NCBI GenBank assembly: GCA_964461025.1
Contig: CAYWSE010000001.1
Coordinates: 1 to 64,000 of the forward strand
DNA from: JAHBVL01 sp964461025
GTDB taxonomy: Bacteria; Chloroflexota; Chloroflexia; Thermomicrobiales; UBA6265
Reading direction: 5' to 3'
DNA: 64,000 nt
The notes under the pieces are model-generated. The model saw only the letters and a program-made list of their open reading frames with translations, was not told the DNA's origin and ran no database searches. Made by a program: the position numbers and the translations under genes. Each line of letters opens with the position of its first letter. The stretch's first letter is position 1. This document shows positions 44,112-53,068 of this stretch, piece by piece.

Positions 44112-45896
44112 TCAGGAAATGCTGAAACCCTCCCGCAGTGCGTCCATCGCCGCCAGCTGTCCCGGTGCATCGATCGGGTAAACGAACTGCTCCAGGCTGA
44201 CGATCACATCCTGCCCCGGCAACGTGGAACAGGCCACATAGTTAATCCGCTCTCCGTTGCCGTCAGTGCGGGTCATCGCGATCGCTCCTGTCATGTCCCA
44301 CACACCCGGAACAGCGCTCGTGGCATCTTGCGAAGCTCGCACCTCCGTGTACTCCGCATTCGAGGTGTAGAACCCGACGATCCACTCGAAGCAGTTGCCC
44401 TGAGTGGGATCCCACGGTTCGCTCAGCAACTCCGCATACACCGCCCCGTTCGACAGACTGAGATAATTCTGAGCGCCGTCAACCCGCTCTTGATCGACCG
44501 TCCATGCCGGGTCCCACGTCAGCCTGTATCCGTAGCCCGGACTCGTGTAGCTCGTTCCGGATACTCCGCTCGTCCCGCCGGTCGTCGTTCCGGACTCTGT
44601 CGCCGCCGGAGACGCCGTCGCTTCGGCGGTCGGTTCGCTCTCCACCGGAGTCAGCGACCCACTTGCCGAAATGACGAATCCCTGGCGCAAAGCGTCCATT
44701 TCCGGCTTGAGCTCTTCGAGCATCTCCGGCAATACGACCTGTTCCAGACTGACGATGGCCAGTTGTCCCGGCACATGCGAGCACGAGATGTAGTTCAGCA
44801 AATCGAGCGTCGTGCCGCTGCTTGTCGTCGTCGTTGCAATCAACTGACCAGTGTAGTCCCACACTCCGGGTGCGGCGCTCACCGGATCCGGAGTCCCCAC
44901 GACGTTGGTGTAGTCCTCGTGGTTTGTGTAGTAGCCGAGAATGAAATCGAAGCAGCTGCCAATGTCCGCCGGATACGGCTCACCAATCAAATCCGCAAAA
45001 ATCCCTGCTTCGTTTTCCAGTCCCAGGTAGTCGCCGCGTGTGTCTGATTCGTCGCCAGTGACAACCCACGCATCGCCCCACGTCAGGCCATAGCCATAGG
45101 TAGGACTGATATAACTGTTGCCCGAGACTCCCGTAGTCTCACCCGATGCAGTCGGGAGTGCTGGAGCCTCGCCAATCGTCCCGGTCGGAGTCGGTTCGGC
45201 AAGTGCCTGCGTCGGAGTCGGCTCCGGCGTCGCGGCATCGGTGAATTCACCCTGACCGCTGCTTTCCGGTGTAGCTGGCGCGGTTTCTTCCGTTGCGTTC
45301 GCCTCACTGCCTTCCTCAGTCGTCTCCGACGGCAATGGCGTTGCCGACTCCGGTGACGCGACGGCCTGCAGCGGTTGGAGAGCCGCGCTCACAAGCGACT
45401 CGACTTCCTCGATCGCTGCTTCCTGAGCTGCCAGGTCGGTCGCCAACAGCAGGAACTCGAGGCGCACCATTCCGCCATCGACGGCGTAGCAGGTCATGCG
45501 GTCACGTCCCGAAAGTGTCTCGCCGGCCGCGGAAACGAAGGTGTATCCGAATGTTCCCGACGCCTTGCCCGGCTCTTCGGTTACGGGCACGGCAAACGCA
45601 AAGTTGCCATGATTCGGCCGCGCTTCGATCGTCGCCACCATATCATCGATGCATTCAGTCGCCGTCTGATCGGTCACGAACGATGTCAGAAACGCGACCA
45701 CCTCACTGTTGCTGAACCGCAGTACATCGGTGCTGCCATCGCTCGTTTCTGAATCGATCTGCCAACCTGGCGGCAAAGTCAGACTGAATCCAAATGTCGG
45801 GCTGGTGTACGCCGCCTGCGCCATCACCGGCGCCACGACGAGCGACGACGTCATCGCCAGAACCGCCGCAAGCAACAACAAGGCATGTCTGCGCAT
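44112..45896 (-). CDS. Secreted protein with three Y-T-S-P-x-[FY]-G modules
   Basis: A 594-residue exported protein (signal ALLLLAAVLAMTSSLVVAPVMAQ). Three homologous modules of about 130-155 residues (about 29-175, 268-425 and 468-594) each open with Y-[TI]-S-P-[TG]-[FY]-G-[FY]-x-L-T-x-x-x-x-W and contain two Cys (in E/G-x-C-x-[DE] and Y-x-x-C-S positions). Thr/Pro/Glu-rich linkers join them. The opening resembles PsbP/DUF1795-type folds, which begin with an S-P-x-x-G-x-x-[FL]-x-x-P-x-x-W stretch. So they are probably extracytoplasmic binding modules. The 993-residue neighbour upstream carries two more copies of the module, and the genes are 12 bp apart, so they form one operon. Confidence 0.75.
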   Translation of the reverse strand: MRRHALLLLAAVLAMTSSLVVAPVMAQAAYTSPTFGFSLTLPPGWQIDSETSDGSTDVLRFSNSEVVAFLTSFVTDQTATECIDDMVATIEARPNHGNFAFAVPVTEEPGKASGTFGYTFVSAAGETLSGRDRMTCYAVDGGMVRLEFLLLATDLAAQEAAIEEVESLVSAALQPLQAVASPESATPLPSETTEEGSEANATEETAPATPESSGQGEFTDAATPEPTPTQALAEPTPTGTIGEAPALPTASGETTGVSGNSYISPTYGYGLTWGDAWVVTGDESDTRGDYLGLENEAGIFADLIGEPYPADIGSCFDFILGYYTNHEDYTNVVGTPDPVSAAPGVWDYTGQLIATTTTSSGTTLDLLNYISCSHVPGQLAIVSLEQVVLPEMLEELKPEMDALRQGFVISASGSLTPVESEPTAEATASPAATESGTTTGGTSGVSGTSYTSPGYGYRLTWDPAWTVDQERVDGAQNYLSLSNGAVYAELLSEPWDPTQGNCFEWIVGFYTSNAEYTEVRASQDATSAVPGVWDMTGAIAMTRTDGNGERINYVACSTLPGQDVIVSLEQFVYPIDAPGQLAAMDALREGFSIS

Positions 45897-45908
45897 CGAT
45901 TTGTTCTC

Positions 45909-48890
45909 CTAGCTGATCTCACCGCAGGAGAGAGCCTGGGTAAAGTCGTCGCCGCTCGGATACACGACCACCGAATAGGATTCAGCGCCAAGCAATGCCG
46001 CCAGTCGCACGCGAATCTCAGCGCGCAGCAAACCCGATTCGTCCAGTTCGCCCACGATATAGTCGGGCTCGGAACCTGAACCGATCGTCTCGCAGCTGCC
46101 TCGTTGAATCGTCACCGTATCCCCTGGCTGGCCGCCCAGCACGATCGCCGTCACAATCACCAGTCGAGGTTGCGCTTCCAGTGTTCCGGTGCCCTGCACG
46201 CCACTGTTGTTTACCTCGCTCAGGAAGAATGTCGCACTCTGCGCTGTTTCGACTTCAGGCGGCGACACTGAGCTTCCGCTTTCGGCAGTTCCCGTGATTT
46301 CCACGACAGGTGTCTGCGCGATCTCCGTGGTTCCCGAAGTGTCGATACCCGGGATAATCAAACCCTCTTGCAGTGCCGCGATGGCGCCACGCTGCAGCAC
46401 GAAGTCCGCAGGCTGCATGTACACCTCGAGAATCACCACCGCGCCCTGATCCTCCAACCGGTAGCAGGTCGCTTCACTGAACTGCGGGCTCCGGTCGCCA
46501 TCTGCCCGAATTTGCGTAAACGACATCACCGCATGCGCATGCGTGCCGAAATCCTCTGAAAGCGGTTGTCCATCTGGACCGGTGACAAACTCGACATCCT
46601 CGTACAACTCATCGTTGACGTAATAGTTGAAGAGTTCATCGATGCACTGTTGCGAGGTGTTCGAGCTCGCCGCTGCATAAAGATCAGCCGTCAGGCTACC
46701 CGTTCCGATGCGCAAGAAGTCGATGCCCTCCGTGGATTGTTCGGCGATGACGCTCCAACTGTCGTCCCAGGTCAATGAGTAGCCGAAGGTCGGACTGGTG
46801 TAGGTGTTGCCAGCCACATTGCTCGTCTGCTCAGCAACGGCGGTCGGCGTTGGCTCGGCAAAGCCTGGTGTGGGTGACGGAACATCAACACCCGCGGTCG
46901 GTGTCGGATCGGTGAATCCCGGTGTCGGCGTTTCAACGGCCACCGCCGTTTCCACTGGCGTGGCCGTCCCCACCGGTTCCACAACGCCGCCGCCCATCGA
47001 GAACGCACCGCGCAACTCGTCCATCGCATCGACATTGGTGCGGAACTCCGCGATCGGCACAAACTGCTCGAGCGCGACGATCGCATCCTGTCCCGGAATC
47101 GCCGAACAGCCGACATAGTTCACGTACGGCGTCGCCTCCCCCTGGTCATTGGTGAAGGTCATCGTCAGCATGCCGGTAATATCCCAGACTCCCGGCAACG
47201 CACTCGAGCTGTCGACGGCCGCTTGCACGCTGGAATACTCGTCGCGCCCCTCGTAATACTGCACAAGCCGGTCGAAGCAGCTCCCGTTCGTGGGATCCCA
47301 GGGTTCTCCGATCAGATCGGCGAGAATCGCGCCGCTCGTGAGTCCCAGCTTGTTCGTCGAACCATCCGCTTCCGCGCTGTCGACAATCCAGGCATCTGAC
47401 CATGTCAACGCGTAACCGAACGTTGGACTCGTGTACGAGTTGCCAGCCACTCCTGGCAGGTCGGCCGCGGCTCCGGGAGTTGATGTCGCGCCACTCTCCG
47501 CAGTCGGCAATGCATCGGCGCCTGCCGCAGTTGGCGACGGCTGTACCGTCGTGCCGTCATCCAGCGACCAGATGATGAGGTCTTCGAAACCAACGCCGCC
47601 ACCTTCGATATAGGTATCGGCAAAGAATGCGGATCCCAGACTGACTTCTCCGGCCGTGGTGATTGCTGAGAGATCGAGCGCTGAGATGAATGCATCATTG
47701 ATGCCGAAATAGCCTTTGTCACCCACCGCAATCAGGTTCAGCACAACTTTGTCGTCTGCCGTCGACGAAACAGGACCATTCGTCCCGGAAATTCCTGGCT
47801 GCGTCGGGCCCTGACTCAGGAACCAATACCCATCAGAAACGTACGCCAACCGGTAGTGCGAGCTGCCTTCGCCCCTGAACACAAACCCGCAGTCCCAGTA
47901 CCCTTCCGCCGCTGATCGTCCGGCCAGGCATTCGACGCGGGCCATGAAATCAGCCGCCTCGGCACCGGTCTGATGGAATGTCACAGCATCTGGTTCGTGG
48001 GCGATCGTGCCATTCTCTGGCCCATAGAGAATCGGACTGGACAGCGATTGCTGCACATAGGAATTGAAGATCGCTTCGTCGTCGTCTTGCGCAACGGCGG
48101 CCTCAGTTGTGGCGGTTGCCGTTGCCTCCGCCTCAAAGGTCGCAGCGGCGCCAGCTTCCTCAGTCTCCTCGGCAGGCGCCACGGCCCCGGGAGTCTCGGT
48201 CGCTTCAGCAACGGGAGAAGCGGGCGACTCGGTCGCGGTCGGTGTCTGGTTCGCCGGTGTTGTTGTGTCGTCGGATTGCAGTCCCCAGGCGCTGAAACTC
48301 GTGAACGACACGTGATCGCCCGGTGCGGCATTGCCAAGCAGATTCGCCGAAATCGTGACGTCACCCGGTTCGAGCGAGCTCGCCAGATCGAGTGTCGTCA
48401 CAAACGAACCGTTCACCCCGACATAGGCGGTGTCACCAACAGCCGCGATGCTCAGGGCGATCGCGCTGCCCACTGGACCCGGCGCGGCGACCAATCCATG
48501 CTGAACCGCTCCACCCCCGGATGGCGCAAAACTCCACGTGCCATCGGGCCACAGCACCAGATAATGGAATCCTTCGGACGTCTGCCGAAACGCAACCGCA
48601 AAAGCCCAGGTTGCATCCGCGGGCACATCCGGCACGGCGAATTCGACCTGCACCATGACATCCGACAGATTGACTCCCAGCGAAGCAAAGTTGTCGGCGC
48701 TGTCGTCCAGAGACAACACGCCGTCGAGCGGTCCTGCGGCTGGAGGTGTTCCTTCGACCTGCGAAAGATATCCCTCGTAGAACACGATGTCCGCCGACTG
48801 CGCGGCAGCGTTCGCCGGCGCGACCGTCAGTGCAGCCGGCAAGACCGTCAGCGCAACCAGCAGCAACACCAGGGTTCGTCGCATGAGCAT
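45909..48890 (-). CDS. Secreted modular protein: LamG-like, Y-T-S-P modules and C-terminal beta domain
   Basis: About 993 residues. The ATG at 48890 has AGGAGG 10 nt upstream (48901-48906) and starts a signal peptide (LMRRTLVLLLVALTVLPAALTV). Two domains (about 33-200 and 275-460) share a concanavalin/LamG-like layout: YEGYLSQ..., FAVAFRQTSEGFHYLVLWPDGTWSF and GDTAYVGVNGSFVTTLDLA, the second with FVFRGEGSSHYRLAYVSDGYWFL. They are followed by two of the Y-T-S-P modules found in the next gene. The C-terminal about 100 residues (VNNSGVQGTGTLEAQ... SYSVVVYPSGDD) look like a CHRD-type beta domain. Many Thr/Pro/Ala linkers are present. It is likely a large surface or matrix protein binding glycans. 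The partner gene follows after 12 bp. Confidence 0.75.
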   Translation of the reverse strand: MLMRRTLVLLLVALTVLPAALTVAPANAAAQSADIVFYEGYLSQVEGTPPAAGPLDGVLSLDDSADNFASLGVNLSDVMVQVEFAVPDVPADATWAFAVAFRQTSEGFHYLVLWPDGTWSFAPSGGGAVQHGLVAAPGPVGSAIALSIAAVGDTAYVGVNGSFVTTLDLASSLEPGDVTISANLLGNAAPGDHVSFTSFSAWGLQSDDTTTPANQTPTATESPASPVAEATETPGAVAPAEETEEAGAAATFEAEATATATTEAAVAQDDDEAIFNSYVQQSLSSPILYGPENGTIAHEPDAVTFHQTGAEAADFMARVECLAGRSAAEGYWDCGFVFRGEGSSHYRLAYVSDGYWFLSQGPTQPGISGTNGPVSSTADDKVVLNLIAVGDKGYFGINDAFISALDLSAITTAGEVSLGSAFFADTYIEGGGVGFEDLIIWSLDDGTTVQPSPTAAGADALPTAESGATSTPGAAADLPGVAGNSYTSPTFGYALTWSDAWIVDSAEADGSTNKLGLTSGAILADLIGEPWDPTNGSCFDRLVQYYEGRDEYSSVQAAVDSSSALPGVWDITGMLTMTFTNDQGEATPYVNYVGCSAIPGQDAIVALEQFVPIAEFRTNVDAMDELRGAFSMGGGVVEPVGTATPVETAVAVETPTPGFTDPTPTAGVDVPSPTPGFAEPTPTAVAEQTSNVAGNTYTSPTFGYSLTWDDSWSVIAEQSTEGIDFLRIGTGSLTADLYAAASSNTSQQCIDELFNYYVNDELYEDVEFVTGPDGQPLSEDFGTHAHAVMSFTQIRADGDRSPQFSEATCYRLEDQGAVVILEVYMQPADFVLQRGAIAALQEGLIIPGIDTSGTTEIAQTPVVEITGTAESGSSVSPPEVETAQSATFFLSEVNNSGVQGTGTLEAQPRLVIVTAIVLGGQPGDTVTIQRGSCETIGSGSEPDYIVGELDESGLLRAEIRVRLAALLGAESYSVVVYPSGDDFTQALSCGEIS

Positions 48891-49107
48891 GCTCGTAGTT
48901 CCTCCTGTTGACGGCGTATGCCGCGCCGTTCTCCCCCGGGTCCGGGGTCCAGATAGTACACAAAGCGTACACCGATTACTCACGCTCGCGGGAACCACCG
49001 CAGGATTCAGACCCAATCTCCCGGTTCGTCAGGAATGAAGAAATCAGCCGGTTTCTGATTGGACAAACGCGGTCGATCCGATTGTTGTTCCCATCCTGAA
49101 ATGCCAA

Positions 49108-49139
49108 AACCGCCCGTGGAACGAACTCCACGGGCGGTT
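49108..49139 (-). terminator. Intrinsic terminator of the 57-residue gene
   Basis: 13-bp perfect stem AACCGCCCGTGGA/TCCACGGGCGGTT with a 6-nt loop. On the minus strand it follows the stop by 27 bp and ends in a short TTTT run. Confidence 0.8.
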
Positions 49140-49166
49140 ATGCGGCAAAAGGATTGGGTCTGGCGG

Positions 49167-49340
49167 TTAGTACATCCAGGAACTGGCGGCATCGCGACGC
49201 TGATCGAGCCGGCGGAGATCCCGCCGCGCTTCATCTGCCGTCGGGTAGCCCGAGCCCTGACCGAGAACGGACGTGTAGTACCGGCCAAACCGTCCATCGA
49301 TCGGCCGAAAGGGATTCAACTTTGCAAAAAACTCGCGCAT
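49167..49340 (-). CDS. 57-residue Arg/Asp-rich small protein
   Basis: A short gene with a ribosome site (GGAGC upstream of the ATG at 49340) and its own terminator. The protein is MREFFAKLNPFRPIDGRFGR, then YYTSVLGQGSGYPTADEARR, then DLRRLDQRRDAASSWMY. It is hydrophilic, with a C-terminal charged helix. The codon choices match those of the neighbouring genes, and the gene is framed by regulatory hairpins, which supports it being real. Function unknown. Confidence 0.6.
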   Translation of the reverse strand: MREFFAKLNPFRPIDGRFGRYYTSVLGQGSGYPTADEARRDLRRLDQRRDAASSWMY

Positions 49341-49420
49341 GGTGCTCCTCGCTCCTCATATCAACTGCCCTCATTATATCACCTCATCGCGATATGCGCA
49401 TACTGAGAACTATCAACGTC

Positions 49421-49485
49421 CGTAGTTCGGGGCACCTGTGACCCGACGCATCCCGGCGCCGTAGTTCGGGCACCTGTGGCCCGAC
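49421..49485. repeat. Paired hairpin repeats upstream of the molybdo-oxidoreductase
   Basis: Two direct copies, 49421-49447 and 49460-49485, both CGTAGTTCGGG...CACCTGTG...CCCGAC. Each forms a hairpin (for example TCGGGC-ACCTGTG-GCCCGA). They sit about 95-160 bp before the start at 49578, in a divergent promoter region. Confidence 0.7.
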
Positions 49486-49577
49486 ATCCTGGCCGCACGG
49501 CTGATCCAAACCTTCCACCAATCACGTACTTGACGGCATAATGGAACGACACCTCCGCCAACCATCCGAGCCACGCA

Positions 49578-51314
49578 ATGACGAACCTCTCCCACCAAAC
49601 CACCGCCATCTCTCCCAAACTTGCCGGACGTGCAGGGTTTCTGGCGGCGCTGGTGATGCTTGCTGTGCAACTCTTCTGGCGACTTGGCTGGTCGGAAGAC
49701 AACGTTGTTCAGGCGTTTCCGGAATTTGTCGTCGCCGCGATTTCTCGCCTTACCCCACTCTCGATCTTCGGCGCCGCCACGGAAAACTACGGCAGCCTCG
49801 CCAAGAAGTCCCTCTTCTTTAGTACGCTGCTTGGCATAGCCGCCACCGGTTACCTCGGCGGGCGATACGCTGGCCGCCTCACCGATCGCATCGGAGCCGC
49901 GCTTCCGGAACGTTTTGTAGCCGGGTTGACCGTGTCGCTGTCCTGTTGGCTTTTCACCAATCTCGTCATCCTGCCGGTCGCCCACCTCGGCATCTTCGCC
50001 CGCGACAGCTCCTACACCAGGGACATTCAGTTGCAGCTAGCCGTAACGTTCGTGCTCTATGCCGTAGTCTGGGCCCTTGCCACAGCGCCCGCGTTCGAGG
50101 AGGATTCCATGCCCGCCATGCCTGGTTCGGCCACACTCAGTCGTCGCTCAGTGCTCATGCACGGAGCATTCGATGCCGCAACACTCGCCGCGCTTGCGGC
50201 TGCCGGAATCGCCGGTTGGCGAATCGTTCGTCCCGCCGTTGTGCCAATCGACGTCCAGGCCGCCGAGGACGCCGTCAACGACATCGTCGCCACGCAACGC
50301 GCGTCACAGGGGTACATCCGCACACCCACCCCAACACCGCCCGCCACGCCCCGCGAATCCGCCTCGCTCGCGTCCGATCTCGTCCTCACACAGGACGGCG
50401 ACATCCTGACCTATTTCGACCAGATCGAAACCGACGGCCATTTGACTCCCGTGCTGACGCCAATTTCCGACTTTTACAACGTCTCCAAGAACCTCAGCGA
50501 TCCCACGGTCAATGCGGAAGGCTGGACCCTGTTGATCACCGGCATGGTCGACAACGAGCTCCTCCTGACCTACGACGATCTCGTCGCCCGTTCCACGACG
50601 CAGAACATCACCACACTCTGCTGCATCTCCAACGAGCTCAACGGTCACCTCATCAGCACAGCGCTCTGGACAGGTCTCCCCCTCGCCGACCTGCTGACCG
50701 AAGCCGGCATCCAGGAGGGCGCGGTCGACCTCAAGTTCCATGCCGCCGATGACTACGAAGACTCCGTCTCCATCGACATCGGCATGAATCCGGCCAATCT
50801 CATCGTCACCGGCATGAACGGCGAGACCCTGCCTGACAAGCATGGGCATCCGGCCAGACTGATCATTCCCAATATCTATGGAATGAAGAATGTGAAATGG
50901 CTCGACCGGATCGAGGTCATTGGCGAGGATTTCATGGGCTATTGGCAGACTCGCGGTTGGAGCGATACGGCCGTCACCCAGATCTGGGGCCGCATCGATC
51001 ACCCGAAATCGGATCTCGAACCCGGCGACGTCATCGCCGCCGGTCTCGCTGCGGCGGGCGCCCGCGACGTCAGCCGCGTCGAGGTCAGCCTGGACGACGG
51101 CGCAACCTGGGCCGACGCCATTCTTGAGCCATCGCTCAACCCTCCCTTCACCTGGGTCCGCTGGGCATTCGCCTTCGACGGCGATCCCGGCGAGTACGAC
51201 ATGCGCATTCGCGTCACCGATGGCGAAGGCACCGTCATGGACGAAGAGGAACGCAACCCCCTCCCCAACGGCGCCACGGGCTGGCCCAAACGCAGATTCG
51301 ACATCGAAGCCTGA
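49578..51314 (+). CDS. Membrane-anchored molybdopterin-dependent oxidoreductase (sulfite oxidase family)
   Basis: A 578-residue protein. The N-terminal 170 residues hold about four membrane helices (for example GFLAALVMLAVQLFW, LFFSTLLGIAATGYLGG, CWLFTNLVILPVAHL, VTFVLYAVVWALATA). A twin-arginine-like LSRRSVLMHGAFDAATLAAL helix at about 188-215 then leads into the exterior. From about 310 comes the sulfite-oxidase-type Moco domain: ITTLCCISNELNGHLIST with the Mo-ligand Cys (about 349), PANLIVTGMNGETLPDKHGHPARLIIPNIYGMKNVKW and GYWQTRGWSD. An Ig-like Moco dimerisation domain ends the protein (VSRVEVSLDDGATW). It probably oxidises or reduces small oxyanions or sulfoxides on the outer membrane face with electrons passed via an unknown partner. 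No cytochrome gene is adjacent. Confidence 0.9.
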   Translation: MTNLSHQTTAISPKLAGRAGFLAALVMLAVQLFWRLGWSEDNVVQAFPEFVVAAISRLTPLSIFGAATENYGSLAKKSLFFSTLLGIAATGYLGGRYAGRLTDRIGAALPERFVAGLTVSLSCWLFTNLVILPVAHLGIFARDSSYTRDIQLQLAVTFVLYAVVWALATAPAFEEDSMPAMPGSATLSRRSVLMHGAFDAATLAALAAAGIAGWRIVRPAVVPIDVQAAEDAVNDIVATQRASQGYIRTPTPTPPATPRESASLASDLVLTQDGDILTYFDQIETDGHLTPVLTPISDFYNVSKNLSDPTVNAEGWTLLITGMVDNELLLTYDDLVARSTTQNITTLCCISNELNGHLISTALWTGLPLADLLTEAGIQEGAVDLKFHAADDYEDSVSIDIGMNPANLIVTGMNGETLPDKHGHPARLIIPNIYGMKNVKWLDRIEVIGEDFMGYWQTRGWSDTAVTQIWGRIDHPKSDLEPGDVIAAGLAAAGARDVSRVEVSLDDGATWADAILEPSLNPPFTWVRWAFAFDGDPGEYDMRIRVTDGEGTVMDEEERNPLPNGATGWPKRRFDIEA

Positions 51315-51335
51315 TGTTCAGTCCAACAAATGCCG

Positions 51336-51364
51336 AACGCCCCGGTCATGGAGACCGGGGCGTT
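51336..51364. terminator. Bidirectional terminator between convergent genes
   Basis: 12-bp perfect stem AACGCCCCGGTC/GACCGGGGCGTT with loop ATGGA, between the ends of the molybdo-oxidoreductase (51314) and mscL (51392). Confidence 0.85.
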
Positions 51365-51391
51365 CTCTTCGCTGTTGTGCGTCCGCGAACG

Positions 51392-51796
51392 TTACGCTGC
51401 CGGGGCAACCGCGATTCCGCAATGCGCGCACCGCGTCGCAGCAACTGGAATATCGCTGAGGCACTCGGGGCACGCCCGAGTCGTGGCAGCCTCTGCCTTC
51501 TTCGTCCGCGCCATAACCGCATTGACCGGCTTCACCACGAAGAAGAAGATCGCCCCAGCCACCAACACGAAATTGATCAACGCTGTCAGGAAATTGCCAT
51601 ACATGACCGTAGCGTCTCGCACCGAGAACGACAACTCCGAAAAATCGGGTTTGCCCACAATCGCCGCGATCAACGGGTTGATGATGTCATCGACAAGGGA
51701 GTTCACAACGAGTGTGAACGCCGCGCCGATGACCACTGCCACCGCCAGATCGATAATGTTTCCTCGCATGAGGAAATTTTTGAACTCCTGGAACAT
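51392..51796 (-). CDS. mscL: Large-conductance mechanosensitive channel with C-terminal zinc ribbon
   Basis: 134 residues from the ATG at 51796 (GGGGAG 6 nt upstream). The MscL core is clear: FQEFKNFLMRGNIIDLAVAVVIGAAFTLVVNSLVDDIINPLIAAIVG (TM1 with the gating Gly/Ala face) and a second helix, FLTALINFVLVAGAIFFFVVKPVNAV. Instead of the usual charged helical bundle, the C-terminus carries C-P-E-C...C-A-H-C-G, two CxxC knuckles of a zinc ribbon, facing the cytoplasm. MscL forms a pentamer and opens on extreme osmotic downshock. The ribbon may bind a partner or stabilise the cytoplasmic mouth of the pore. Confidence 0.93.
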   Translation of the reverse strand: MFQEFKNFLMRGNIIDLAVAVVIGAAFTLVVNSLVDDIINPLIAAIVGKPDFSELSFSVRDATVMYGNFLTALINFVLVAGAIFFFVVKPVNAVMARTKKAEAATTRACPECLSDIPVAATRCAHCGIAVAPAA

Positions 51797-51915
51797 AAAT
51801 ATCTCCCCCTCTTTCACTCAGAACACCACCATTCGCCTGGGAACTTGACCCAAATGGTATCAAGTTTTGACGAAATGTCACGTCAACCTGCTGCATTTCT
51901 GGCGGTTGGAGTGGC

Positions 51916-52926
51916 TCAAGTCACCGGCAGGAGATCAGAGACGAACGCCTCGGTGACATCCAGACCCTCGCCAATCAGTCCTCGCTCGGCCATCCACGCT
52001 CCATACGTCGTCCAGCGTTCTGGGTCCTGGTAACCGAATACCGGTGGCTCTTCGGGCATCCAGATGTCGGTCAGCAGCGCGATTCCTTCTCGCTCCACGT
52101 CCTCGTCCAGCTCGGGATACGCCTCGACCAACGCCTCGAGCGCCCGATCCGGCTCGTCAATCGCTGCGCCATACCCCTGCTGCAACACTGAGAGAAACCG
52201 CGTGATCAGCTCCGCCCGATTGGCGACTGACTCCTCGCTGGTCACCAGCACCAGCTCGTAATACGGCGGCACCCCCCATTCCTCGACCCGCAGCACATCG
52301 ATCTCGAAACCTTGCTGTTCGGCCAGAATCGTCTCGTGCGTCCAGAACCCACCCAGAATCGCATCGACCTGGCCGGAAATCAGCGCCGGCAGCAGGTTGA
52401 AGCCGATATTCACCAGCGAAACATCCTCGATGCTCGCTCCGACTTCGTCCATCATCGTCGCCAGAAAGGCTTCCTGACTCGGAATGCCCGGATAGCCAAC
52501 CGACTTGCCCACCAGCGCCTCGGGCGAAGTCACTCCCTTTTCCTTTAAGGCCATCACGGTCACCAGCGGCTGTTGCACGAACGCCGCCACCGACACCACC
52601 GGCACCCCCTGCTCGCGGGCCAGCAACACATCGGTCTGATACGAAATCCCAAAATCATCCCGACCTGCCCCGACCGTCTGCAAAACAGTCGTGGGATCGG
52701 CAGGCGTGTAGACATCGAGTGTCAGGTCGGCATCGTGGAAGAGATCGTCGGCCTCCGCCAGATAAATACCGGCGTGATTGGCGTTCGGATACCAGTCGAG
52801 CGCCAGCGATACCGTTTCCGTATCGTGCGCGGACGCACGGTTGCCCGAGAAACCGGCAAACGCCGCCGCTCCCGCAATGGCGGCAAACTGGCGTCGAGTC
52901 ATCGTTATGGGTTGATTGACAAACAT
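51916..52926 (-). CDS. Thiamine-precursor ABC substrate-binding protein (ThiY/NMT1-like)
   Basis: A 336-residue periplasmic-type binding protein. Its MTRRQFAAIAGAAAFAGFSGNRASA start is a Tat-like signal; AGGAG lies 7 nt before the ATG at 52926. Family landmarks: VSLALDWYPNANHAGIYLAEADDLF, FGISYQTDVLLAREQGVPVVSVAAFVQQPL, LVGKSVGYPGIPSQE and ISGQVDAILGGFWTHE, as in NMT1/THI5-like proteins that bind pyrimidine precursors (formylaminopyrimidine or HMP). The TPP riboswitch directly upstream confirms a thiamine role. The matching permease and ATPase genes (ThiX/ThiZ) are not downstream, where mscL lies, so they must be elsewhere or shared. Confidence 0.9.
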   Translation of the reverse strand: MFVNQPITMTRRQFAAIAGAAAFAGFSGNRASAHDTETVSLALDWYPNANHAGIYLAEADDLFHDADLTLDVYTPADPTTVLQTVGAGRDDFGISYQTDVLLAREQGVPVVSVAAFVQQPLVTVMALKEKGVTSPEALVGKSVGYPGIPSQEAFLATMMDEVGASIEDVSLVNIGFNLLPALISGQVDAILGGFWTHETILAEQQGFEIDVLRVEEWGVPPYYELVLVTSEESVANRAELITRFLSVLQQGYGAAIDEPDRALEALVEAYPELDEDVEREGIALLTDIWMPEEPPVFGYQDPERWTTYGAWMAERGLIGEGLDVTEAFVSDLLPVT

Positions 52927-52972
52927 TGAGGCGCTCCTGTTGTCGAAACGGATGCGCCCGTGCTGAGTCGTT

Positions 52973-53068
52973 GGCCTATTCCTGCGCGGGGATGATCCCG
53001 ATCAGGTTCGACGGTCGGCGGAGAATCGTTGTCCGCCCTCTCAGCCCGGCGCTCCGGACTCCCGTTGG
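52973..53068 (-). promoter_or_regulatory. TPP (THI-element) riboswitch
   Basis: On the minus strand the conserved THI-box pieces appear in order: ACGGGAGTCC-type start, GGGCTGAGAGG (around 53034-53046), then CGAACCTGATCGGGATCATC (around 52991-53010) and CCGCGCAGGAA. These are the pyrimidine- and pyrophosphate-sensing parts of the TPP aptamer. It sits about 45 bp before the start codon of the binding protein at 52926, so it probably controls translation or early termination when TPP is high. Confidence 0.93.
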
